Of a stretch of DNA of 28,588 nt, positions 13,776-21,666 are shown one piece after another (the stretch's first letter is position 1; each line of letters begins with the position of its first letter). Both the position numbers and the translations under genes were made by a program. This stretch comes from an uncultured Acetatifactor sp. (GTDB lineage Bacteria; Bacillota; Clostridia; Lachnospirales; Lachnospiraceae): the NCBI GenBank assembly GCA_910585805.1, contig CAJUFB010000030.1:1-28588 (forward strand). The letters are read 5' to 3'. Under the pieces are notes generated by a model. The model saw nothing but the letters and a program-made list of their open reading frames with translations, ran no database searches and had not been told where the DNA came from.

Positions 13776-15998
13776 TTATCCCTGCCCTCCGGAATCAGAT
13801 ATGCTTTCCCGGACCATATTCTGCACCCGGTTCTGCACCACGGCCGCCGCTTGCTCATACGTCTTATTTCCCGTAAGGCATGGTGACATCTCTTCCACGA
13901 TGATATCCAGGATATCAGTCCTGATACTGTCCCTGAGGGTAAAATCTGCGGTGGCAATCACCTCATATACCTGTTCCATCTGTTCAACTGTCATATAGTC
14001 TACATCCACAGAGCCATCAGCAATTCCCAGAAAAGTAATCTTCGGTATAATCAAAGGGGTTCCGTCCTTCTTCAAAAGCGTCTCCCCATTGACATCCAGT
14101 CTATAATCCGGCTCCATCAAATACTCTGCTTTCTCCTGAAGAACGCTTTTACGGCTGGGCAAAAACAGGTAATCTATACTGGAATCCGTCAGAAAAGCTT
14201 CCAGGAACTGCCACGCCCCCTCCTTCCGCCCCGAATCGGCCACAATCCCAATCAGATTATAGGGATGGCCGTAATGGCGTGCGGTGCCGTCTGCAGAAGG
14301 ATAGCCTGTCGCCGTCACTTTCTCCTGGAAAAAAACCTCCTCCCGCAATATATCCTCCAGGGTGCCGACCATGGCGGAAACAGAAAGAAGCCGCCCTTTA
14401 TCCATGGTTCCTGTCATTGATTCAAAGAACACATCCTCACTGTCCTCTCCCCCTGTCAGCTCCGCAATCCATTCCATAAAAGCAATAAATTTTTCCCCGT
14501 CAAAGCTGCACTCCCCGCTTTTCCAGTCTATATAGCTCTCTAAAATGTAAGATCCGAAAAATTTCCCGACCAATGCGGAAATACCCGCGTTGTAAAAAAG
14601 CTCCTTCTGTGGATATTCCTCTGTCAGTATCCGTACATCCTCCATTGTCCAGCCTGGCATACTTCCAACCTGGGAAGCCCTCCCAATCACCGTATCACAG
14701 TAAAACTCCCTCGGAAGGCACACCAGGCTCCCATTTACAATATATGACTCAAGCATATTTTCCAGAAAATCCTCAGGTCCCAGGACAGTGCTCTGCTCCA
14801 GGTAAGGATTCAGATTTTCCAGCACATCCTTCCCTGCATATTTTTCCACTTCCATACCTGTCAGATCAATCAGATCCGGTGGATTGGAAGAGACAATACG
14901 CGCATCAAGCCTGGTGCCTGCCGCCTCCCCCTGATAATACTCCATAGCCACATGATACCTTTCGTTATTCCGGTTGAATTTCAGCACGTACTGCACCAGG
15001 CTGTCTGACGGTGAAGAAACTGCCAGAACCAGCACCTCTTTTTCAGGCAGTTCCTCCGTCGGCGTCTTCGTCAGCAGGTATAATCCGGCTTCCAGAGAAC
15101 TGCCTCTATAATATACCGCCAGCTTTTCTTCTGAAATCCACAGAATCTCCCCATCAGGCCTGTTTCCTGTCATACTGTCATTCCAACGCAGAAGTGCCTC
15201 ACAGACACCGGTATCTTCTCTGCAGCGGTACAGGATTCCATCGCTTCCATTATACATAAGTCCCTGGGAAGATGCCAGCAATTCCCCCTGCCCATTGGAG
15301 TCCTTCAGCTTCTTCAGACAATATCCGCCTTCGTCGACCAGCTCCCAGAGACTCCGGCCTGTCACGCAGTAAATCCTGCCGCTGTCCCCTTTCAGCAGTT
15401 CTATGCTGACATACATGCCATCCGGTAAGTTTTCCCTTCCGGTATATTCACCTGTGGAAACCTTATCTTCTACTTCCCCCTCTGCATTTATCACATAGAT
15501 AAACTCCTGCGTTGCCGCGGCAAGCTTTCCCGTCTTGCCTTCCGCCAGTGATACAATGCCTTCTCCCGAACCGCCGATTTGTACCATATATTCTGCTACG
15601 CCATCGGGCTGCTGCCTGACCAGAAGATTCCCTTTGCTCAGATAAAAAAGATTTCCTTCTTCATCCACTTCGTAAACGGTAGACATTACAGGCACACTGC
15701 CTGCGGGAAGCACGGACTCCCCCGCAGACAGCATGAGAACATCTCTCTTTCCAAAGCATTCCTCCACCGGTACTTTTCGGATATCAAATCCATTTTCCTG
15801 GTGCATCAGCCAGTACAGGTATCCGTTTCTGATCTTGAAATTCCCTGCCTCTTCCGGTAGGCTTACCTGCTCCGCCACATAGACACAGCCATCTATACCC
15901 AGGTTGTAGCTGTTGTTTTCTTTACCGCAGCCTGACAGGATTATGGGAATAAAAAACAGGATACAGACTATGTAATAGAATATCCTCGGTCCATTCAT
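13776..15998 (-). CDS. large lipoprotein: N-terminal sensor-like region plus ABC solute-binding domain
   Basis: 740 residues. A lipoprotein signal peptide ends in LSGC (C24), so the protein is anchored on the outer face of the membrane. Residues about 30-320 have repeated short strands (GNLFYLSKGNLLVRQ, GKLAAATQEFIYVINAEG, SLWELVDEGGYCLKKL, GLMYNGSDGILYRC), suggesting a beta-propeller-like fold. From about 325 on it resembles an extracellular solute-binding protein (LAVSSPSDSLVQYVLKFNR, PPDLIDLTG, LENLNPYLEQ, EGAWQFLEAFLTDS, RKSVLQ). No permease or ATPase genes are adjacent, so it may be a sensor or an orphan binding protein. Similar two-part lipoproteins occur in Lachnospiraceae, but I cannot name a substrate. 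Start ATG 15998 has AGGAGG 8 nt upstream. The last codons face the remnant genes convergently. Confidence 0.85.
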   Translation of the reverse strand: MNGPRIFYYIVCILFFIPIILSGCGKENNSYNLGIDGCVYVAEQVSLPEEAGNFKIRNGYLYWLMHQENGFDIRKVPVEECFGKRDVLMLSAGESVLPAGSVPVMSTVYEVDEEGNLFYLSKGNLLVRQQPDGVAEYMVQIGGSGEGIVSLAEGKTGKLAAATQEFIYVINAEGEVEDKVSTGEYTGRENLPDGMYVSIELLKGDSGRIYCVTGRSLWELVDEGGYCLKKLKDSNGQGELLASSQGLMYNGSDGILYRCREDTGVCEALLRWNDSMTGNRPDGEILWISEEKLAVYYRGSSLEAGLYLLTKTPTEELPEKEVLVLAVSSPSDSLVQYVLKFNRNNERYHVAMEYYQGEAAGTRLDARIVSSNPPDLIDLTGMEVEKYAGKDVLENLNPYLEQSTVLGPEDFLENMLESYIVNGSLVCLPREFYCDTVIGRASQVGSMPGWTMEDVRILTEEYPQKELFYNAGISALVGKFFGSYILESYIDWKSGECSFDGEKFIAFMEWIAELTGGEDSEDVFFESMTGTMDKGRLLSVSAMVGTLEDILREEVFFQEKVTATGYPSADGTARHYGHPYNLIGIVADSGRKEGAWQFLEAFLTDSSIDYLFLPSRKSVLQEKAEYLMEPDYRLDVNGETLLKKDGTPLIIPKITFLGIADGSVDVDYMTVEQMEQVYEVIATADFTLRDSIRTDILDIIVEEMSPCLTGNKTYEQAAAVVQNRVQNMVRESISDSGGQG

Positions 15999-16071
15999 GA
16001 TACATTCCTCCTGGATTATATGGATTCAACCTCCAAAACAGCAGTTCTGCTTTTGTCCTTATTAAAAATAT

Positions 16072-16404
16072 TTACCATGGTGTGCTGTGTCCCCCCGTCT
16101 CACTAAATTCACACAGAATCTGAATTTCCTGATAATATCCACACTTGCATTTTATTTTATACTTATGACAATTAACGCCATGCCCCTGATCCTCATACTC
16201 ACTCCAACCATGCGATTCAATCATAGTCTCTTCTCTCATAGTGATGTGCTGGTTGCTACAGTGATATATCTGCTGTACTGTCATTGAATGATATCTTTCA
16301 TCTAACTGTTTGTAGTTTGACATACCTGAGATATACCAATAATACGCTGTTTTTTCGCAATACCCACACTCAATAGTATCCGGAGTATTCCTTGCGTTAT
16401 TCAC
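16072..16404 (-). CDS. small Cys/His-rich protein, probably zinc-binding
   Basis: 110 residues with likely metal-binding pairs: C13-x2-C16 (ECGYCEK), HC at 48-49, C79-H80, C86-x-C88 (KCKCGY) and C98. The composition is protein-like (many Y, H, E, K) and the DNA is more AT-rich than the flanking genes. No family is recognised; a zinc-ribbon fold is a reasonable guess. The start is GTG 16404 with a weak SD (GGAAAG). It lies just downstream of the 27-codon frame at 16416-16499 and 73 bp upstream of the lipoprotein gene, all on the minus strand, so they may share a transcript. Confidence 0.6.
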   Translation of the reverse strand: MNNARNTPDTIECGYCEKTAYYWYISGMSNYKQLDERYHSMTVQQIYHCSNQHITMREETMIESHGWSEYEDQGHGVNCHKYKIKCKCGYYQEIQILCEFSETGGHSTPW

Positions 16405-16415
16405 ACTTTCCGCTT

Positions 16416-16499
16416 TTACTTTTTTCTTTCAGCCCCAATGGCTCTGCCATATGCCTGATTGTATTTCTGTATGAATTCCTGTTCTCTGGTCTTTTTCAT
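16416..16499 (-). CDS. 27-residue ORF, DUF1703-associated leader-like peptide or fragment
   Basis: ATG 16499, preceded by AGGGGA, encodes MKKTREQEFIQKYNQAYGRA and seven more residues, then TAA. The first 15 residues match the fragment at 11251-11295. It is followed after 11 nt by the GTG of the Cys-rich gene. It may be a truncated gene rather than a functional peptide. Confidence 0.35.
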   Translation of the reverse strand: MKKTREQEFIQKYNQAYGRAIGAERKK

Positions 16500-16629
16500 T
16501 CCCCTGTCCTCTCCGCCTTTCCTTTGTGGATTGCTTTCCATTTTAACACGTCAAAGCCGCGCATTCAACCGGGTTTACCCGACAGAAAACACAATCGCAA
16601 TCAATTTGCCCCTGCATCCCCTTATAATA

Positions 16630-16658
16630 TTGAAACCTGGCGGAAAATATGTTACTAT
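16630..16658 (+). promoter_or_regulatory. conserved promoter of DUF1703 remnant 2, possibly driving mutS2
   Basis: TTGAAA (16630-16635), 17 bp, TACTAT (16653-16658). It is identical in boxes and spacing to the promoter at 13529-13557. No terminator is visible between it and mutS2 at 16853. Confidence 0.65.
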
Positions 16659-16701
16659 TTGCTTAAATGCAAAAGCAACATGGCAGGAGGCGAGGTATCC
16701 C

Positions 16702-16821
16702 ATGGCAAGAACCATCGGAATCGGGCATCAGGATTTTGAACAGGGAATCCCCGCAAACCGCATACGCAAATACGGTTTTGCCTTCCAGGGAAAGAAAGTA
16801 CTGATTGGGGAACCGTTTTAG
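16702..16821 (+). pseudogene. DUF1703 family remnant 2: both gene ends joined, middle lost
   Basis: ATG 16702 with AGGAGG upstream encodes 39 residues. The first 14 (MARTIGIGHQDFEQ) match the N-terminus of the 580-residue family member, and the last 25 (from GIPANRIRKYGFAFQGKK) match its extreme C-terminus. The central ~540 codons are gone, yet the frame is kept and ends at the family's natural stop position. It may still be translated as a micropeptide. It ends 31 bp before mutS2. Confidence 0.8.
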
Positions 16822-16852
16822 CAATTACAGGAATTCATTAAAGGAGTCACAC

Positions 16853-19246
16853 ATGAACGAAAAAGTATTAAAAACCTTAGAATATACCAAAATAATAGAA
16901 ATGCTGGCCGCCAAAGCCAACTCCGCCCCCGGCAAAAAGCTCTGCCGGGAGCTGGTTCCCTCCACGGACCTGGAGGAAATCAAGCGCAATCAGCGCCATA
17001 CTGCCGATGCCCTGCGCCGCCTGTTCAAGCTGGGCAGCACCTCCTTCGGCAACAACAAAGATTTGGGGCCGACCCTCCGCTCCCTGGAAATCGGCTCCAC
17101 CCTGTCCATCCCGGAGCTGCTGAGCATTGCAGGCTTACTGGACAATGTAACCCGTGTCAAAGCCTTCGGCAAGCGCAACCGGGACGATGAACCCACCGAC
17201 ACCCTGGACGAGTATTTCGAGCAGCTGACACCCCTGACAGGGCTTGCCAACGAAATCCGCCGCTGCATCCTCTCCGAGGACGAGATTGCGGACGATGCCA
17301 GTCCGAAGCTGAAAAGCATCCGCCGCTCCATGGTGCAGACCAATGAAAAAGTCCACAGCCAACTGAATTCCATGCTGGGTGGTTCTTACCGCACTTATCT
17401 CCAGGATGCCGTCATCACCATGCGCAACAACCGTTACTGCATCCCCATCAAGGCGGAGTACAAAGGACAGGTGAACGGCATGATACACGACCAGTCCGCC
17501 ACCGGCTCCACCTACTTCATCGAGCCTGCCGCCGTTGTGGAGCTGAACAACCGCCTGCGGGAGCTGGAGCTGGAAGAGAAGGAGGAAATCGGCCGCATCC
17601 TTGCCGACTTAAGCTCCCAGGCAGCCGTCCACACGGAAGAGCTGGAACGCAACCTGAAGACCATGACACTTCTGGACTTTATTTTCGCCAAAGCGGAGCT
17701 GGCCATGGAAATGAACGCCACGGAGCCCCTGTTCAACGATGAACGCTGCATTAATATAAGGAAAGGACGCCATCCCCTGTTGGATAAGAAAAAGGTGGTT
17801 CCCATCGACATTCACCTGGGAAGAGACTTCGACCTGCTGGTCATCACCGGCCCCAACACGGGCGGCAAGACCGTCTCCCTGAAAACAGTGGGGCTCTTTA
17901 CCCTGATGGGGCAGGCGGGTCTGCACATTCCTGCGCTGGACCGTTCGGAACTTTCCATTTTTACGGAAGTTTACGCGGATATCGGAGACGAGCAGAGCAT
18001 TGAACAGAGCCTCTCCACCTTCTCCTCCCATATGAAGAGCATCGTCCACATCCTGAACCATGCAGACGCGGATTCCCTCTGCCTCTTCGATGAGCTGGGA
18101 GCGGGCACGGACCCCACGGAAGGCGCGGCTCTTGCCATTGCCGTCCTGAATTATCTCCACGACAGAGGCATCCGCACCATGGCCACCACCCACTACAGCG
18201 AGCTGAAGATATATGCCCTCTCTACCTCCTTCGTGGAGAATGCCTGCTGCGAATTCAATGTGGAAACCCTGCAGCCCACCTACCGGCTGCTGATCGGCAT
18301 CCCCGGAAAGAGCAACGCTTTCGCCATCTCTTCCAAGCTGGGGCTGTCGGAAGAAATCATCAGCGCCGCCAGGGAACAGATCGGCAAGGAAGACAAGACT
18401 TTCGAAGACGTCATCGCCGACCTGGAGCAAAGCCGCGTCACCATAGAAAAGGATAAGCAGGAAATCGCCCGGCACAAAGAAAACATCCGCAGACTTCAGG
18501 AACAGCTCCGCCAGAAGAATGAGAAAATCGACCAGGCAAAGGAGCGCATCCTGAAAGAAGCCAACGAAAAGGCCCGTGACATCCTCCAGGAAGCGAAGGA
18601 AATTGCGGACGAAACCATACGGGATTTCAACAAGGCAGGTGCAGGCACGGACATCAGGGACCTGGAAAAGAAACGCCAGAAAGTCCGCGACAAAATCAGC
18701 GAGAAAAACGAACGTCTTTCCGTGGGCGGCACCCCTTTAAAAGCCCCGGAAAAGAAAACCGTAGACCCCAAAAAACTGAAAAAGGGCGATGCCGTAAAGA
18801 TTGTTTCCATGGGCCTGAAGGGCACGGTCAGCACGCTGCCCGACGCCAAAGGCGCCCTGTTCGTACAGTGCGGCATCATCCGCACCCACACCAACGTAAA
18901 GGACCTGGTCTACGCCGAGGAAGAGACCGTCACCGCTCCTGCCCTTCAGCGCAGCAATTCCGGTTCCGGCTCCGGCAAGCTCAAGATGTCCAAGACGCTC
19001 TCCATCTCCACGGAGATTAACCTGTTGGGCAAGACAGTGGACGAAGCCCTCTCCGTCCTGGACAAATACCTGGACGACGCCTACCTGGCACACCTGCCCA
19101 ACGTCCGCGTAGTACACGGCAAAGGGACAGGTGCTCTGCGGAATGCCGTACACGGACACTTAAAGCGCCTGAAATACGTAAAGGAGTACCGTCTGGGCGA
19201 ATACGGTGAAGGGGATTCCGGCGTCACCATTGTGACATTTAAATGA
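16853..19246 (+). CDS. mutS2: MutS2 family ATPase / endonuclease-like protein
   Basis: 797 residues, the usual MutS2 length (780-800). Core and lever/clamp region to about 300, then Walker A GPNTGGKTVSLK (about 331-342), Walker B LCLFDELGAGTDPTEGAA (about 409-426) and ATTHYSELK, a long coiled coil (about 520-620), a KOW-like segment (LKKGDAVKIVSMGLKGTVS) and a C-terminal Smr domain (about 720-797, with HGKGTGAL). Family knowledge: MutS2 binds branched DNA and suppresses homologous recombination in some bacteria; in Bacillus it also acts in ribosome collision rescue. The Smr LDLRG motif reads INLLGK here, which may weaken nuclease activity. ATG 16853 is chosen because AAAGGAG lies 7 nt upstream. 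Transcription may come from the remnant promoter at 16630. Confidence 0.95.
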   Translation: MNEKVLKTLEYTKIIEMLAAKANSAPGKKLCRELVPSTDLEEIKRNQRHTADALRRLFKLGSTSFGNNKDLGPTLRSLEIGSTLSIPELLSIAGLLDNVTRVKAFGKRNRDDEPTDTLDEYFEQLTPLTGLANEIRRCILSEDEIADDASPKLKSIRRSMVQTNEKVHSQLNSMLGGSYRTYLQDAVITMRNNRYCIPIKAEYKGQVNGMIHDQSATGSTYFIEPAAVVELNNRLRELELEEKEEIGRILADLSSQAAVHTEELERNLKTMTLLDFIFAKAELAMEMNATEPLFNDERCINIRKGRHPLLDKKKVVPIDIHLGRDFDLLVITGPNTGGKTVSLKTVGLFTLMGQAGLHIPALDRSELSIFTEVYADIGDEQSIEQSLSTFSSHMKSIVHILNHADADSLCLFDELGAGTDPTEGAALAIAVLNYLHDRGIRTMATTHYSELKIYALSTSFVENACCEFNVETLQPTYRLLIGIPGKSNAFAISSKLGLSEEIISAAREQIGKEDKTFEDVIADLEQSRVTIEKDKQEIARHKENIRRLQEQLRQKNEKIDQAKERILKEANEKARDILQEAKEIADETIRDFNKAGAGTDIRDLEKKRQKVRDKISEKNERLSVGGTPLKAPEKKTVDPKKLKKGDAVKIVSMGLKGTVSTLPDAKGALFVQCGIIRTHTNVKDLVYAEEETVTAPALQRSNSGSGSGKLKMSKTLSISTEINLLGKTVDEALSVLDKYLDDAYLAHLPNVRVVHGKGTGALRNAVHGHLKRLKYVKEYRLGEYGEGDSGVTIVTFK

Positions 19247-19360
19247 ACCGGCCCACAGCAGACTACGGGGCAGAGTGGTGTCTGCGGTGAAAAGACAGGC
19301 AATATCACAAACAACACTTCAATCCGTAACAACTCAAAATCAGGTACGCTGTGTATCTCT

Positions 19361-19377
19361 GGAATTCCTGGAATTCC
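19361..19377. promoter_or_regulatory. double palindrome GGAATTCCTGGAATTCC
   Basis: Two 8-bp palindromes at a 9-bp period, 24 bp upstream of the -35 of the two-component operon. Its direct-repeat form and position suit an OmpR-type regulator, but this is inference only. Confidence 0.3.
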
Positions 19378-19401
19378 CTGATTTCTCTGGCTTTTTGGAG
19401 A

Positions 19402-19430
19402 TTGGCATACCTGATGAAAAGCGTTACATT
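19402..19430 (+). promoter_or_regulatory. promoter of the two-component operon
   Basis: TTGGCA (19402-19407), 17 bp, TACATT (19425-19430). Predicted start near 19437, giving a leader of about 14 nt that includes the SD AAAGGAC before ATG 19451. Confidence 0.6.
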
Positions 19431-19450
19431 TTAATCAAAAAGGACACAAA

Positions 19451-20155
19451 ATGGCAACGAAACAGAAAATATTAATCGTGGACGATGACAATAACATCGC
19501 TGAACTCATCGCTCTCTATTTGACCAAGGAATGCTACGAAACCATGATTTTAAATGACGGGGAATCCGTACTTCCTGCCATGGACAGCTTCTCCCCCAAC
19601 CTGATCCTGCTGGACATCATGCTTCCGGGCATAGACGGCTACCAGGTATGCCGGGAACTGCGGACCAGGTATTCCGTCCCCATCATTATGCTCTCCGCAA
19701 AAGGCGAAGTGTTCGACAAGGTGCTCGGGCTGGAACTGGGCGCTGACGACTATATTGAGAAGCCCTTCGACACCAAGGAACTGGTGGCCCGGGTCAAAGC
19801 CGTGCTGCGCCGCTACAAGCCTGCCGCCCCGGCGCCCGCCGCCCCCAGTGAAAAGTGCGTGCAGTACGCAGACCTTTCCATCAACCTGACCAATTATTCC
19901 GTCCTCTACAAAGGGCGCACCATAGACATGCCCCCCAAGGAGCTGGAGCTTCTCTACTTCCTGGCCGCCTCCCCCAACCATGTCTTCACCAGGGAACAGC
20001 TGCTGGATCAGCTCTGGGGCTACGAGTATATCGGCGACACCCGCACGGTGGACGTCCACATCAAACGCCTCCGTGAGAAAATTAAGGATCATGCCAACTG
20101 GAAAATCAGCACCATCTGGGGCGTTGGCTACAAATTTGAGGTGCGGAATACATGA
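19451..20155 (+). CDS. OmpR/PhoB-family response regulator
   Basis: 234 residues. Receiver domain 1-120 with acidic pocket D11-D13, phosphoacceptor D55 (LILLDIMLPG), S82 and K104 (EKPF). A Pro/Ala linker (KPAAPAPAAPSE, about 123-134) leads to a winged-helix DNA-binding domain (about 137-234; PPKELELLYFLA, TREQLLDQLWG, RTVDVHIKRLREK). The stop overlaps the start of the sensor kinase gene by 4 nt (ATGA), so the two are translationally coupled. The receiver/winged-helix design indicates a membrane-signal-driven transcription factor; the stimulus is unknown. SD AAAGGAC precedes the ATG. Confidence 0.95.
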   Translation: MATKQKILIVDDDNNIAELIALYLTKECYETMILNDGESVLPAMDSFSPNLILLDIMLPGIDGYQVCRELRTRYSVPIIMLSAKGEVFDKVLGLELGADDYIEKPFDTKELVARVKAVLRRYKPAAPAPAAPSEKCVQYADLSINLTNYSVLYKGRTIDMPPKELELLYFLAASPNHVFTREQLLDQLWGYEYIGDTRTVDVHIKRLREKIKDHANWKISTIWGVGYKFEVRNT

Positions 20156-21573
20156 AAAAGACACTTTACCTGAAATTCATACTGGCATACTTTATCTTCG
20201 GCGTGTTCAGCTTCATCATCGTCACCACCTTTGTGCCAAGTATGACAAAGGAGCTTCTGGTGCGGGATAAGGCCGAACATCTCTATGTAGAGGCCTCCCG
20301 CATCTCCGACACCTACGCCACCGGACTTTACGCCAGCGAAACGGCGCTGGAAACCGTGAAGGAACAACTGGATTCCCTGGCTGTATACCTGGATTCCACC
20401 ATCCGCATCATCAACCCTTCGGGACGTCTGGTACTGGACACTGATCGCCCTCTGAACGTGGAAGAAGAAGTCACCATAGAAAACTTCGACCCCACCGCCA
20501 CCAGCGGCTCCTATTACATGGTAAACAACTTTTTCGACAACTTTGATCAGGAAATGATAAGTGTCTTTTCACCTATTATTTATCGTTATATGGTAAAGGG
20601 ATATGTGGTTATCCACTGCAGCATGGCAGAAATTCAGGAATCCTGCAACAGCATGCTGAATATTTCCTATATTACCCTGGTCATCCTGCTCCTGCTGTCC
20701 CTGATCATCCTGATCTTTTTCACGGAAATGGTATATATACCCCTGCGGAAGATAACCTATGCCACGGAACAATACGCCGCCGGGAATATGCACTATGAAT
20801 TTCAGGTGGAAAGCGACGACGAGATCGGCTACCTGGCTGCCTGTCTGAATTATATGGCAAGCCAGATCGCGGGCGCGGAGGACGACCAGAAAAAATTCGT
20901 TGCAAATGTCTCCCACGACTTCCGTTCCCCCCTGACCTCCATCCGGGGATACCTGGAAGCAATGATCGACGGCACCATCCCCCCGGAAATGCACGACAAG
21001 TATCTGAATATCGTATTGAGCGAGACACAGCGGCTGACCAAGCTGACCAACAGCCTCCTCTCCCTGAACAATCTGAACACCAAGGGGATGCTTTTAGACC
21101 GCACGGATTTCGACATCAACAGCATCCTCCGCGCCACTGCAGTTTCCTTTGAGGGCACCTGCCGCAAGAAAACCATTGTCATCGAAATGGTGCTCACCGG
21201 AGATGAACTGTACGTGTATGCGGATATGGAAAAAATCCAGCAGGTTCTCTATAACCTGCTGGATAACGCCATCAAATTCAGCCATCATGATTCCGTGATA
21301 AAGGTGGAGACATCTGTGAAGAACAATAAGCTCTTCGTCTCCGTCAAGGACAGCGGAATCGGAATTCCGAAAGAAGACCTGAAAATGATCTGGAATCGTT
21401 TCTACAAATCCGATCTGTCCCGGGGCAAGGACAAGAAAGGTACCGGACTGGGACTTTCTATCGTAAAGGAAATCATCAACTGCCATGGAGAGAATATTAA
21501 TGTCATCAGCACGGAAGGAGCCGGGAGCGAGTTTATCTTCTCCCTGCCCCTGACGGAGGATGATGAAGACTAA
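20152..21573 (+). CDS. sensor histidine kinase, partner of the OmpR-type regulator
   Basis: 473 residues. TM1 (about 7-29), extracytoplasmic sensor (about 30-165), TM2 (about 172-192), HAMP domain (about 193-245), then HisKA with phosphoacceptor H255 in NVSHDFRSPLTSIRGY, and HATPase_c with N-box NLLDNAIKFS, G1 DSGIGIP, F-box IWNRFYKSD and G2 GTGLGLSIV. All catalytic boxes are intact. The ATG overlaps the TGA of the regulator gene. The extracytoplasmic domain size suggests a PAS/Cache-like fold, but no ligand motif is evident. Confidence 0.95.
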   Translation: MKKTLYLKFILAYFIFGVFSFIIVTTFVPSMTKELLVRDKAEHLYVEASRISDTYATGLYASETALETVKEQLDSLAVYLDSTIRIINPSGRLVLDTDRPLNVEEEVTIENFDPTATSGSYYMVNNFFDNFDQEMISVFSPIIYRYMVKGYVVIHCSMAEIQESCNSMLNISYITLVILLLLSLIILIFFTEMVYIPLRKITYATEQYAAGNMHYEFQVESDDEIGYLAACLNYMASQIAGAEDDQKKFVANVSHDFRSPLTSIRGYLEAMIDGTIPPEMHDKYLNIVLSETQRLTKLTNSLLSLNNLNTKGMLLDRTDFDINSILRATAVSFEGTCRKKTIVIEMVLTGDELYVYADMEKIQQVLYNLLDNAIKFSHHDSVIKVETSVKNNKLFVSVKDSGIGIPKEDLKMIWNRFYKSDLSRGKDKKGTGLGLSIVKEIINCHGENINVISTEGAGSEFIFSLPLTEDDED

Positions 21574-21610
21574 TCGGCTTCCCTCATGATGTACATGGAA
21601 AGAAAGTCGA

Positions 21611-21639
21611 TTGAAAACAATTTTCCGAACTGTTATAAT
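21611..21639 (+). promoter_or_regulatory. strong sigma-A promoter of the DHH gene
   Basis: TTGAAA (21611-21616), 17 bp, TATAAT (21634-21639): 5/6 and 6/6 matches. Its position downstream of earlier in-frame ATGs settles the start of the DHH gene at GTG 21667. Confidence 0.85.
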
Positions 21640-21666
21640 AGAAATAGAAAAAGGAGGCGTAATGAG

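Noticed and set aside
13481..13957. 158-residue minus-strand frame between the lipoprotein and DUF1703 genes
   Set aside because: It overlaps the 3' end of the lipoprotein gene in another frame and is antisense to the DUF1703 remnant; no start signal.
16015..16050. TATAAT-like box and GCAGAACTGC hairpin before the lipoprotein gene
   Set aside because: The box is too close to the SD to be a promoter for this gene, and the hairpin has no T-run; neither can be assigned a role.
17609..18475. 288-residue minus-strand frame inside mutS2
   Set aside because: Antisense shadow of a GC-rich gene with all MutS2 motifs intact on the plus strand.
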